From contig DLMJ01000036.1 in NCBI GenBank assembly GCA_002479255.1, positions 9,979 through 73,978 of the forward strand: a DNA stretch of 64,000 nt. The letters run 5' to 3'. Both the position numbers and the translations under genes were made by a program. This DNA comes from Candidatus Binatus soli. Its GTDB lineage: Bacteria; Desulfobacterota; Binatia; Binatales; Binataceae. Below the pieces are notes generated by a model. That model saw nothing but the letters and a program-made list of their open reading frames with translations, ran no database searches and was not told the origin of the DNA. This document shows, in pieces, positions 25,434 through 33,767 of the stretch (position 1 is its first letter; every line of letters begins with the position of its first letter).

Positions 25434-25878
25434 GGCGCCTTCTTACTTGACGGAGCGGAGGCACGGCGAAGCGTAGCGCAGGATAGATGTGCGGCGGTAG
25501 CGAGGCATGAGTTGATTATGGCAAAGGCGGCAGCCGATTGCCTACTCCTCAAGATGAAGAAGGGATGCCGCGTCGGCGATTGAATCATTCGATGTATCGC
25601 GATGGGACACAGGCAGTCTCAGATTGGCCCGCTCGCTCTTTCTTTGGGCGGCTACGTCTAACTTTCTCTCGAAGCAACGGCTGGCATGAGTGGTGCACCT
25701 AAACCTCACTACGGGGCAGTGAGCCGAATGCTGAACGGATCGGAGATCTAAGCGGAAGAGCTGGGCTCATTGCAGAAACAAAATGAATTTGGCAGGCAAC
25801 ACAAGCGCCGCGGTCAACTGCCGGGTAACGTGGAACAAATCGATTGCGCTGACGCAACGCGCAAAGGAGAAATCAATA
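25434..25878. other. Intergenic region upstream of the tad locus
   Basis: About 445 bases between the divergent pgi and flp genes. It contains the sigma-54 promoter at 25682-25697, followed by a ~170-nt untranslated leader that ends in the AAAGGAGA ribosome binding site of the pilin gene. No additional gene is convincing; the in-frame N-terminal extension of the pilin is rejected. Confidence 0.6.
25682..25697 (+). promoter_or_regulatory. Sigma-54 promoter for the flp/tad locus
   Basis: TGGCATGAGTGGTGCA matches the sigma-54 consensus TGGCACGN4TTGCW at 10 of 12 defined positions, with the essential GG (-24) and GC (-12) exactly 10 bp apart. The start site would be near 25708, ~170 nt upstream of the pilin ATG. 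It fits the two receiver-less sigma-54 activators in the window, one at the end of the tad locus. Confidence 0.7.
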
Positions 25879-26058
25879 ATGAACTACATCAACAAACTCA
25901 TGGTCAGGGTTCGCGAGAGCAAGAAGGGCCAGACGATGACTGAGTACGTGCTGATTGTCGCGGCGATCGCGGTAGCCGGTTACATCGCGTATGAAGGCCT
26001 CGAAGGCGGAATCAACACGATCATCACCAACGTGACTGCGACGCTGAAGGCTGCGTAA
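25879..26058 (+). CDS. flp: Flp family type IVb pilin
   Basis: Major Flp prepilin candidate, 59 residues. The basic leader ends RESKKG, then the mature protein starts QTMTEYVLIVAAIAVAGYIA with Glu5-Tyr6, typical of class III prepilins. ATG 25879 follows AAAGGAGA at good distance; the frame open from 25783 is not used. It is first in the tad locus, driven by the sigma-54 promoter at 25682. A second, frameshifted copy follows within a ~220-bp tandem duplication. Assembled by CpaF/TadB/TadC encoded downstream. Confidence 0.94.
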   Translation: MNYINKLMVRVRESKKGQTMTEYVLIVAAIAVAGYIAYEGLEGGINTIITNVTATLKAA

Positions 26059-26120
26059 GAACGCTGGTTCTCGCAACCAGTCGATTGCGCTGAGGCAACG
26101 CACAAAGAGGGGCATCGGCA

Positions 26121-26299
26121 ATGAACTACGTCAACAAACTCATTGTTCGGGTTCGTGAAGGCCCAGCGGGCCAGACGATGACCGAGTATGTGCTGATTAT
26201 CGCGGCGATCGGGTGGCCGGTTACATCGCGTATGAAGGCCTCGAAGGCGGAATCAACTCGATCATTATTAACGTGACCGCGAGTCTGGAGGCTGCGTGA
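26121..26299 (+). pseudogene. Second flp pilin copy, frameshifted
   Basis: Copy 2 of the tandem pilin. It begins MNYVNKLIVRVREGPAGQTM and continues TEYVLIIAAIG, like a normal Flp prepilin. One base is missing near 26210 (GATCGGGTGGCC versus GATCGCGGTAGCC in copy 1), which throws the rest out of frame; translation would stop at 26276 after 51 residues. Restoring the base gives a pilin nearly identical to copy 1 through the final EAA-stop. Either a recent pseudogene or a sequencing/assembly error. Confidence 0.8.
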
Positions 26300-26345
26300 G
26301 ACCAGCCCCCAAGCCCGCGAGGCCGAAACCCGGCGCGCGGGATAA

Positions 26346-26371
26346 GCGGCGGGGACCGAGTGCCCCGCCGC
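26346..26371 (+). terminator. GC-rich hairpin between pilin genes and cpaB
   Basis: Perfect 9-bp stem GCGGCGGGG / CCCCGCCGC with an 8-nt loop. It lacks an immediate T-run (the nearest T-rich stretch is ~14 bases further on), so it may act as an attenuator or mRNA-stabilising stem, allowing more pilin than assembly protein. Function inferred. Confidence 0.4.
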
Positions 26372-26557
26372 GCAAAATCAGGGTTTCTTTGCAGACGAAG
26401 TGACGGGTCGATGCGAGGGAAACAGTGACTTCAGGAAGCTCCGAGTTCGCCCGGTTCGGCGCAGCTCGCGACGGAGGTCGTAATGGGAGCGTGAGCGATT
26501 GAATTCTGCTGGTGCTGGCGGTCCGCACCGGCGGGTCGCACAAGAACGGGGGCATAG

Positions 26558-27640
26558 ATGAAACGACCTATAGGTTTCGTAATCCTTGCAGGAATGGGCG
26601 CGGTGCTGGCCGCGATTGTGGTCTTTTCAGCGATCAGAAAACGCGAGTCCGAAGTCCAGCGCGCGATGGCGCACACGGTCGAAATCGTGGTCGCGGCAAA
26701 GGACATACCGCTCGGCGCGAAACTTGAGCCCGACGCCGTCAAAGTGGTTCGCTGGGCACGCGACGGCGTTCCGCAGGGCGCGTTCACGGATCCGCAGGCG
26801 GTCGCGGGCTCGTTCGCCAGGAGCGAGTTCGTCGCCAATGAGCCGGTTGTCGCGAGCAAGCTGTTCATGGGCGAAAAGACCTCCGGCGTGATGCCGCTGC
26901 TGATTCCAGCCGGGATGCGTGCGATGTCGGTGCCGGTGGACGAGGTCGCGGACATCGCAGGCTTTGTCGCGCCACACACGCGCGTCGACATCCTGGTCGC
27001 GGTCTCGGGCACTGGCCCGAGCGAGGGGTCCTTCTCGCGGATCGTTCTCCAGAACATCGAGGTTCTGGCTGTCGCCCAGGAAATCGAACACGTCAAGGAC
27101 GAGCCGGAAGTAGTAAAGGTCGTGACCCTGTTGGTAACTCCGACCGACGCCGAAAAACTTACCCTTGCGAGCCATGAGGGAATGCTGCGTCTGGCGATGC
27201 GCAACTACAGCGACAGCAAAATTGTCGCGACCAGAGGAATCGCAGTCGGCGAGCTTTTGCATGCGGGCGGCCCGACCTTGCCCGTGATGCAACAGCAGCC
27301 GGCAGCGGCGCTCGGCGCGCGCCCAGTGCATGGACCCACGCCGCTTCGAGTCGAAGTGGAAGTGATGCGCAATGGCACATCGTCGGAGGAGATTACCTTT
27401 GTCAATTCCGGCGTGGGAGCGCGTTCTTTCGTTCAAGCGCATCAGGACGCGCCTGCCATTTCGGAGCCGCAGTTGCCTGCGCCTCCGGGATTGCCCGACG
27501 CACCGCAATCTCCGGTCTCGGCCGCAAAGCCTGCTTCGTCCGCGAGCTTTGCCGGATGGACCGCGAGCGCATTCGCGGCGCCTATCGGGCCGGGGGATCC
27601 GGGGCATGTACCGGCGCCGAAGACCTATGAAGTTCAGTGA
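26558..27640 (+). CDS. cpaB: Flp pilus assembly protein CpaB (RcpC)
   Basis: CpaB/RcpC homologue of 360 residues: N-terminal membrane anchor (IGFVILAGMGAVLAAIVVFS, residues 4-23), then a SAF domain (VEIVVAAKDIPLGAKLEPDA) and the CpaB core (RAMSVPVDEVADIAGFVAPH, VDILVAVSGT, VTLLVTPTDAEKLTLAS). It works in the periplasm, stabilising the outer-membrane secretin of Tad pili. The C-terminal ~80 residues are Pro/Ala-rich. It normally precedes cpaC; here the next gene is cpaE-like. Start ATG 26558. Confidence 0.93.
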   Translation: MKRPIGFVILAGMGAVLAAIVVFSAIRKRESEVQRAMAHTVEIVVAAKDIPLGAKLEPDAVKVVRWARDGVPQGAFTDPQAVAGSFARSEFVANEPVVASKLFMGEKTSGVMPLLIPAGMRAMSVPVDEVADIAGFVAPHTRVDILVAVSGTGPSEGSFSRIVLQNIEVLAVAQEIEHVKDEPEVVKVVTLLVTPTDAEKLTLASHEGMLRLAMRNYSDSKIVATRGIAVGELLHAGGPTLPVMQQQPAAALGARPVHGPTPLRVEVEVMRNGTSSEEITFVNSGVGARSFVQAHQDAPAISEPQLPAPPGLPDAPQSPVSAAKPASSASFAGWTASAFAAPIGPGDPGHVPAPKTYEVQ

Positions 27641-27738
27641 TCGCAGGTGGCAATAAGGGGGGAAGCCATGAGGGTACGCAAGAACATACGCACGAACATT
27701 CCCCGCTTCCAGGCGGCCATACCCAGGAGAAAGATCGA

Positions 27739-28959
27739 GTGCCAGTTGTCGGATTAAAGAGTGAGGGTCGTCGCAGCACGATGAAGGTCATGCTGGTCGG
27801 CGATCCCGGCGAGCAGCGCAGCCAGCTCAAGACGGTGCTGGCGGCACTGGCTGAGCCTGAACTCGAGATCGTCGAGGGCGAAACTGCCACCGCCGCGAAT
27901 CTTTCCGAGAATGCCGCCGCGCCGCCCGACGCAACCTTGGTGATGGTCAACGGCAACGAGGAGGCTGCTCTGAGCTTTCTCCAGAGCCAGTCGCTCCATT
28001 CGCCGCGCCCAAGTCTGCTCGCCGTCCTTGGCGCGCGCTCGGCCGGGCTGATGAAGCGAGCACTGCGCTCGGGCGCCGATGAGATTCTCTTCATGCCGCT
28101 CGACCCGGGAGAGGCCACCCGCGCCCTGCTGAAAATAAGCGAGGCGCGCTGGCGCACCGAGCGCCACGAGGGCGGTGTGGTCATTTCCGTCACCAGCCTG
28201 ATAGGCGGTGTCGGTGTGACCTCGCTGGCTGCCAACCTCGCGTTGGCGCTCGAGTCGTTGCATAAACGCGTAGCGCTGGTCGATCTCGATCTTCAGACCG
28301 GAGGCCTGGCGGTCTTTATGAACCTCGATCCGGAAGTGACAATCATGCCGCTGGTGCGGCTGGAGCGTAAGCTCGATTCGATCCAGCTCGAATCCGCCTT
28401 GACCAGGCATCAATCGGGTGTCTATCTGCTGGCCGCGCCCAAGCGAATAGAAGAAGGCGAACTGGTTTCGGACATCACGGTCGGCACGGTGCTCGATCTG
28501 ATTCGTCAGTTGTTCGACTACGTGATCGTCGATTGCGGCGACCACGTGGACGAAAACGCGGTCGCGGCGTGGGAGCGCTCGGAGCATCTATTTTACGTCC
28601 TCAATCAGTCGATCGCGGCGGCGCGATGCGCATGGCGATTCGTCGATCTGTTCGAGCGCCTGGACCTGACCAGCCTCGAGCCGCGCTTCATTCTCAATCG
28701 CTATAGTCCGTCGCATCCTTTGACCGAGAAGGCGATCGAAGCAACTCTCGCCAGATCCATCTACGCGAAGATTCCAAGCGACGACCGGACTTTCGAATCT
28801 ATCGAGATGAAGGCGCAGGACCTTTTCCAGCTCGCGCCGTCGTCCCCGGTCGCGCACGCGATGCTCGATCTCGCAGCTCTGGTAATGCCGCGTACGGAAC
28901 CGGCCCCGCTTCAGGAAACATTTATGTCGCGGCTCAAATCCGCCTTCGCCACGCATTGA
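27739..28959 (+). CDS. cpaE: CpaE/TadZ-like pilus localisation ATPase homologue with degenerate P-loop
   Basis: TadZ/CpaE homologue: atypical receiver-like N-terminal domain (MKVMLVGDPGEQ to ~residue 120, counted from the Met at 27781), then a ParA/MinD-like domain. The deviant Walker A is SLIGGVGVTSLA, so both lysines of KGGVGKT are missing; VALVDLDLQTGG and VIVDCGD follow. TadZ proteins place Tad machinery at cell poles. Start choice: GTG 27739 follows AGGAGAAAG at 9 nt; ATG 27781 and GTG 27637 are alternatives. It is flanked by cpaB and cpaF; no cpaC in between. Confidence 0.87.
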   Translation: MPVVGLKSEGRRSTMKVMLVGDPGEQRSQLKTVLAALAEPELEIVEGETATAANLSENAAAPPDATLVMVNGNEEAALSFLQSQSLHSPRPSLLAVLGARSAGLMKRALRSGADEILFMPLDPGEATRALLKISEARWRTERHEGGVVISVTSLIGGVGVTSLAANLALALESLHKRVALVDLDLQTGGLAVFMNLDPEVTIMPLVRLERKLDSIQLESALTRHQSGVYLLAAPKRIEEGELVSDITVGTVLDLIRQLFDYVIVDCGDHVDENAVAAWERSEHLFYVLNQSIAAARCAWRFVDLFERLDLTSLEPRFILNRYSPSHPLTEKAIEATLARSIYAKIPSDDRTFESIEMKAQDLFQLAPSSPVAHAMLDLAALVMPRTEPAPLQETFMSRLKSAFATH

Positions 28960-28978
28960 AGTCGATGAGGTATGCAAG

Positions 28979-30361
28979 ATGAGACTCACGGACAGGCTAT
29001 CGAATGCCCCCAGGGGCGGACGCCCGCCGGAGATTGTCGGCGGCGGTGGCTCCCTTATCGGCGCGGCAGTGCGCCGGCGCAAGGATGCGATCGCGGATAG
29101 CTCGCGCCGCTTAAAGGTCAAAGTTCACAACAGACTGTTCGAGACCATCGACGTATCCAAGCTCGAGACCCTCGAGCCTGCGATGGTCTCCGCCAAAGTC
29201 ACCGCCGCTATCAACGATATTCTCAATGAAGATGGCCGCCTCCTGACCGACACCGACCGCAGCCGGCTCATCGAGGAACTCAAGAACGAGCTGCTCGGCT
29301 TGGGTCCCCTCGAGCCGTTGCTCCGCGACGACGAAATCACCGACATCCTGGTCAACGGCTACAACCAGGTTTACGTCGAAAAGCGCGGCAAGCTGCACGC
29401 CACCGACATCGTGTTCCAGGACGACCAGCATCTGATGATGATCATCGATCGGATCGTGTCTCGCGTCGGACGGCGCGTCGATGAGTCGTCGCCGATGGTC
29501 GATGCGCGGTTGCCCGACGGCTCGCGTATCAACGCGATCATCCCGCCGCTGGCGCTCGACGGCCCGTCACTGTCGATCCGGCGTTTCGGCAAGCATCGCT
29601 TCGACATCGGCGCGCTGGTCGAAAAGGATGCGCTCACTTGGGACCTGGTCGAGTTTCTGCTCGCTGTCGTTCGAGCGCGTCTGAACGTAATCGTCTGCGG
29701 CGGTACCGGCTCGGGCAAGACCACGATGCTCAATTGTCTGTCCGCGTTCTTTCCCGAGGACGAGCGAATCGTGACGATTGAGGATTCTGCCGAGCTTTCC
29801 TTGCAACAGCCTCACGTCGTGCGGCTCGAGACGCGGCCGCCGAATCTTGAAGGCCGCGGCGAGGTCACGCAGCGCGACCTGGTCAAGAACTGTCTGCGAA
29901 TGCGCCCGGACAGAATCGTCGTCGGCGAGGTCCGCGGCGCAGAAGTCTTCGACATGTTGCAGGCGATGTCCACCGGCCACGACGGTTCTATCGCCACCAT
30001 CCACTCCAACAGTCCTCGCGAATGCCTGGGCCGGCTCGAGATGATGATGCTGCTGTCGGGAATGTCGATTCCGCAGCGCGCGATGCGCCAGCAAATTGCC
30101 TCTGCCGTCAACATTATCGTTCACGTCAGCCGGCTGTCCGACGGTTCGCGCAAAGTCATGAGGATTTCCGAGATCAGCGGCATGGAAGGCGAGATGATCA
30201 TGATGCAGGACTTGTTCGAGTTTGTCCGCGCCGACACCACGCCGGCAGGAAAAATCAACGGCGCCTTTCAATCGACCGGCATTCGTTCAACCTACACGCA
30301 GCGCCTCGAAACGGCCGGATACAAGACCGAATCGAAGGTGATCAAGATGGCTGCGCGATGA
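28979..30361 (+). CDS. cpaF: Flp pilus assembly ATPase CpaF (TadA)
   Basis: Secretion ATPase of the type II/IV (VirB11-like) family, 460 residues, powering assembly and possibly retraction of Flp pili at the inner membrane. N-terminal domain ~45-150, then the ATPase core with Walker A GGTGSGKTT (241-249), Asp box (VTIEDSAEL), Walker B region (DRIVVGEVRGAE) and His box (GHDGSIATIHSN). All motifs intact. A GAGGTA ribosome binding site lies upstream, and the stop overlaps the tadB start as ATGA. Confidence 0.96.
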   Translation: MRLTDRLSNAPRGGRPPEIVGGGGSLIGAAVRRRKDAIADSSRRLKVKVHNRLFETIDVSKLETLEPAMVSAKVTAAINDILNEDGRLLTDTDRSRLIEELKNELLGLGPLEPLLRDDEITDILVNGYNQVYVEKRGKLHATDIVFQDDQHLMMIIDRIVSRVGRRVDESSPMVDARLPDGSRINAIIPPLALDGPSLSIRRFGKHRFDIGALVEKDALTWDLVEFLLAVVRARLNVIVCGGTGSGKTTMLNCLSAFFPEDERIVTIEDSAELSLQQPHVVRLETRPPNLEGRGEVTQRDLVKNCLRMRPDRIVVGEVRGAEVFDMLQAMSTGHDGSIATIHSNSPRECLGRLEMMMLLSGMSIPQRAMRQQIASAVNIIVHVSRLSDGSRKVMRISEISGMEGEMIMMQDLFEFVRADTTPAGKINGAFQSTGIRSTYTQRLETAGYKTESKVIKMAAR

Positions 30362-31317
30362 ACCTCGGCGACCTGTTGATTCCGGCTGCGGCCGCGGGCT
30401 TCGTGCTGATTGCCTGCGCGCTGCTGTTCATGCGGCGCAATCGGCCCCGCGTCACGCGCTCCGTGATGCGGCGGATGTCGCGGCCCAACGCAATCCCGGC
30501 CGACGACATCACCAGGACCGATCGTTACCACCTGACCGGACGCGAATTTCTAAACAGGTTCTATCGGCTCGATCTGCTCCAGAAGCTCGAGGAAAACCTC
30601 TGGCAGGCCGGAATCTACGCCCGCATTAGCGACGTGCTGCTCGTGATCCTGCTGATGTTCACGGCGGGCCTGTTCGCGGGCGAGGCGATTTGGGGGATGG
30701 AACTGGTGTCAATCGCGGTGGGCGCGGCTATGGCAAGCCTGCCGATAGTTTATATCCGGGTGCGCAGGCAGCGGCGCCTCAAGGCATTCGCCAAGCAACT
30801 GCCATACGCGCTTGATTTGATGAAATCGTCACTCGAAGCGGGCCATACGCTGCTGCGCGGATTGCAAGTCGTGGTCGGAGAGTTCGCCGATCCGATCTCC
30901 ACAGAATTCCGCTCTGCTATCGAACAGAGCCGGCTGGGGCTGCCGCTGCCGCGGGCGCTTGAAGAGATGCTCAAGCGCGTGCCGCAGGATGATCTCCGCC
31001 TGCTGGTCGTCGCGGTGCGGGTGCAATCGGAGGTCGGCAGCTCGCTGGCGATAATAATCGGACGGCTCTCGGAAATCGTTCGCACCCGCCAGCGCCTGCA
31101 ACAGCAAATCAAGGCGCTGACGGCCCAATCCAGAATGAGCGGGATACTGGTCGGGTTCCTGCCGATCGTGATGCTGGCTGCGTTCAGCGTCATCCAGCCA
31201 AGCTATACCAACACGCTCTTTTACGATCCGACCGGCCAAAAGATTCTCGAAGTTGCCTGCGTGCTTGACGCCCTGGCGTTCCTGTCAATTCGCAAGCTCC
31301 TGAAGGTGAAGTACTGA
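30358..31317 (+). CDS. tadB: Flp pilus inner-membrane protein TadB
   Basis: TadB platform protein of 319 residues with an N-terminal helix (LIPAAAAGFVLIACALLFM), two central helices (~95-130; VLLVILLMFTAGLFAGEAIW), a cytoplasmic T2SSF domain (QLPYALDLMKSSLEAGHTLL, FRSAIEQSRLGLPLPRALEE) and C-terminal helices. It forms the inner-membrane base on which CpaF acts. ATG 30358 overlaps the cpaF stop by 4 nt; the much longer open frame from 30022 lies inside cpaF and is not used. Confidence 0.94.
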   Translation: MNLGDLLIPAAAAGFVLIACALLFMRRNRPRVTRSVMRRMSRPNAIPADDITRTDRYHLTGREFLNRFYRLDLLQKLEENLWQAGIYARISDVLLVILLMFTAGLFAGEAIWGMELVSIAVGAAMASLPIVYIRVRRQRRLKAFAKQLPYALDLMKSSLEAGHTLLRGLQVVVGEFADPISTEFRSAIEQSRLGLPLPRALEEMLKRVPQDDLRLLVVAVRVQSEVGSSLAIIIGRLSEIVRTRQRLQQQIKALTAQSRMSGILVGFLPIVMLAAFSVIQPSYTNTLFYDPTGQKILEVACVLDALAFLSIRKLLKVKY

Positions 31318-31327
31318 AATAACTGCG

Positions 31328-32263
31328 ATGCCGGCCATCTATGCAAGCTTGACGGTGTTTGTTCTGTTCGGCGCGATCTTCCTCGCGATCTACGCGGCGA
31401 TCTACGGGATTAATCGCCCGTTTGACGAGCGCATCACCGAGATCGGCGTCAAGATGCGCGTCGCCTATGGAAATCCCGCCCATCTCGACATGGAATCCAA
31501 GACCTTCGCGCGTTCGCTGTTTCGATGGGTCGCCAGGCATCTTCCCGAACCCGCGCCAAATACTCCGGAGCGCGAGAAGCTCGCACAGACCTTGGTTCGC
31601 GCCGGCTTTCCCGGGCCCGGCGCCGTCCGCACCTTTCACTTCGCCCGCCTCTCATCGACGGCGGGAACTGCGTTCCTTGCGCTCGTCGTCACGATCGCGC
31701 TTGGCTTCCACGGCATCAAGCCGCTGCTGTTCATGCTGATCGGTCTGGGCGCCGGCGCATTCGCACCCAGCTACTATATCGGCCGCAAGGCCAGAAACCG
31801 TCAGCAGTTAATCGCCAGCCAACTCTCCGACGTTTTGGATTTGCTGGTGGTCTGCGTCGAAGCCGGTCTCGGCCTCAGCGAAGCCATCAAGATCGTCGGA
31901 TCGGAAACGCAGCGCCAAAATCAGGAAATAGGGGCCGAGCTGTCGATCGTGTCAGCCGAGCTCGCCGCCGGCAGTTCGCTTGGCCAGGCGCTGAGAAGTT
32001 TCGCCGTTCGCACCGCCGTCGACGACATCAAACCGCTGGCCGCGACGCTGGTGCAGAGCGAAAAGCTGGGCGCGCAAATCGGTCCCGCGCTGCGTTCGAT
32101 CTCGGACACGCTGCGCAACAACCGCCGCCTGCGCGCCGAAGAAGCGGCGGCAAAGACCACGGTCAAGATTCTCTTCCCGCTGGTGCTGTTCATTTTGCCC
32201 GCCATGATGAGCGTGATCGTCGGCCCCGCCATGATTCAGATCATGCGGGCACTTTCCAGGTAA
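31328..32263 (+). CDS. tadC: Flp pilus inner-membrane protein TadC
   Basis: TadC homologue of 311 residues. An N-terminal helix (ASLTVFVLFGAIFLAIYAAI) is followed by a two-helix block (~115-155; FLALVVTIALGFHGIKPLLF), a T2SSF domain (QLSDVLDLLVVCVEAGLGLS, then QALRSFAVRTAVDDIKPLAA) and a C-terminal helix (PLVLFILPAMMSVIVGPAMI). It pairs with TadB in the inner-membrane platform. It starts 10 bp after tadB with no strong ribosome binding site. The locus then stops: no tadD, tadE, tadF or tadG follows. Confidence 0.94.
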   Translation: MPAIYASLTVFVLFGAIFLAIYAAIYGINRPFDERITEIGVKMRVAYGNPAHLDMESKTFARSLFRWVARHLPEPAPNTPEREKLAQTLVRAGFPGPGAVRTFHFARLSSTAGTAFLALVVTIALGFHGIKPLLFMLIGLGAGAFAPSYYIGRKARNRQQLIASQLSDVLDLLVVCVEAGLGLSEAIKIVGSETQRQNQEIGAELSIVSAELAAGSSLGQALRSFAVRTAVDDIKPLAATLVQSEKLGAQIGPALRSISDTLRNNRRLRAEEAAAKTTVKILFPLVLFILPAMMSVIVGPAMIQIMRALSR

Positions 32264-32572
32264 TCACGATCCGTTTGGATCAATCGCTACAACAGAACGC
32301 TCACCGCCCGCCATACCAGCCCCGACTTCCAGCTCACCGGCCGGCGCGACTTGCCTGCGCTGCTGACGCGCGCCGACTAATCCGCCTGCTCGCCGCGTGC
32401 GAGTAGCGGCAAACCGATGTCGCATTCCGACTGCTCGACGCCATCGAAATGCCGCATCGAGCGCCGTATGCGGCGCAGCGCGCAGTTGTGCCTATTACAG
32501 ACAACCGTTCAATGAGTGTCCCGATTCCGAGCCGATGGCCCGTCATTTGCTCTGAAACCTTGTGGTTGACCT
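32264..32572. other. Intergenic region between tadC and the second sigma-54 activator
   Basis: About 310 bases without a credible gene. The promoter of the activator gene is expected here, but I see no clear sigma-70 or sigma-54 element. There is no T-tailed hairpin after tadC either. Confidence 0.4.
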
Positions 32573-33763
32573 GTGACTACAGGCCAAAGACGGAGCACTG
32601 TGCAAGATACAGATACTCAATCGGCTTCAGGAACTCAGCCCGCATCCGGGACGGCTGCCAACGGGGACCGTGCAAACGAGATGGTTCCGCTCGACCATCT
32701 CGTGCGCAGTGCGGACCGGCTCGGCGGCATGGTCGTACGATCGGCGCAGGTGCGCAAGGTCTTAAAGTCGGTATCGCAGCTGAGTCCGTACAAAGCGACC
32801 GTGCTGATTTCAGGCGAATCCGGAACGGGAAAGGAATTGGTCGCGCGCGCGCTCCACACGCTGGGTCCGGTTCCAAACGGTCCCTTCGTGACGCTGAACT
32901 GCTCCAACCTCGTCGAATCGTTGGCCGAGTCGCAGTTATTCGGCCACGTTCGCGGCGCCTTCACCGACGCACGCGAGGAGTCGCAGGGATACTTCCGATC
33001 CGCCAACGGAGGCACGCTGTTCCTTGACGAGATCGGCGAATTGCCGCTCAAGCTCCAGCCCAAGCTGCTGCGCTCGGTCGAGACGCACGAGGTTCAGCCG
33101 GTCGGATCGTCGCATTGCTACAAGGTTGATCTCCGTTTGGTCGCCGCGACGAATCGCGACCTGCACGCGATGGTCAGAGCGGGCCAGTTTCGCGACGATC
33201 TTTACTACCGCATGAGCGCTTCGGCGATCTTTATCCCGCCCCTTCGAGAACGGCGCGAGGCCATCCCAGCCTTCATCGGATTTTTCATCGAGCAATACAA
33301 TCGTCTGTTCGGCAAAAATGTCTCGGAAATCTCGCGCCGCGCCATCGAGATCCTCTGCGCATATCAATGGCCGGGAAATGTCCGCGAACTCTCCAATGCG
33401 ATCGAAAGCGCCGTGATTTTAAGCGAGAGCAGCAGCATCGGCGTATCCGATCTCGCCGAGCAGATCGTAAACGGAACCGGCGCCGAGTTGTTGTACCCGC
33501 ACGAGCAATCGTCCGCCAACGACCACGCGACCGCGCCAGTCGCGCGCCGCTTGCCCACCATAGATTTCGGCGGCGAGCCGCCGGGGTTCCTGCTCGATGA
33601 CATGATCAAGAAGACCCTGATGCGTTCGCTCGAAGAGACCGAGGGAAATCGACGGCGCGCCGCCGGCTTGCTGGGCGTTTCGCGCTCGACGCTCTACCGG
33701 ATGCTCCTTCGCTATGGGATCGCCGAGAATCCGCACCGGCTATCCGTCCCGCACCCTATCTAA
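32573..33763 (+). CDS. Sigma-54-dependent activator paralogue beside the tad locus
   Basis: Enhancer-binding protein of 396 residues, closely paralogous to the one at 6632-7858. AAA+ domain with Walker A GESGTGKE (81-88), contact loop GAFTDA (128-133), Walker B TLFLDE, then PPLRERREAIP and WPGNVREL, and a Fis-type HTH at the C-terminus (AAGLLGVSRSTLYRMLLRYG). It has only a short disordered N-terminus (Ser/Thr/Gly-rich) and no receiver or GAF domain, so activity is likely set by expression or an interacting protein. GTG 32573 used; a downstream start such as the Met at residue 37 is possible. Probable activator of the sigma-54 promoter at 25682 (inference). Confidence 0.9.
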   Translation: MTTGQRRSTVQDTDTQSASGTQPASGTAANGDRANEMVPLDHLVRSADRLGGMVVRSAQVRKVLKSVSQLSPYKATVLISGESGTGKELVARALHTLGPVPNGPFVTLNCSNLVESLAESQLFGHVRGAFTDAREESQGYFRSANGGTLFLDEIGELPLKLQPKLLRSVETHEVQPVGSSHCYKVDLRLVAATNRDLHAMVRAGQFRDDLYYRMSASAIFIPPLRERREAIPAFIGFFIEQYNRLFGKNVSEISRRAIEILCAYQWPGNVRELSNAIESAVILSESSSIGVSDLAEQIVNGTGAELLYPHEQSSANDHATAPVARRLPTIDFGGEPPGFLLDDMIKKTLMRSLEETEGNRRRAAGLLGVSRSTLYRMLLRYGIAENPHRLSVPHPI

Positions 33764-33767
33764 GATT

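Larger units (their letters stand above)
25840..26299 (+). repeat. Tandem direct duplication containing two flp copies
   Basis: Two ~219-bp direct copies, 25840-26058 and 26081-26299, each running from TCGATTGCGCTGA(C/G)GCAACGC through leader, ribosome binding site, pilin coding region and stop. The offset is 241 bp at both ends. Copy 2 has one extra base in the untranslated part and one base missing in the coding part. Confidence 0.85.
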
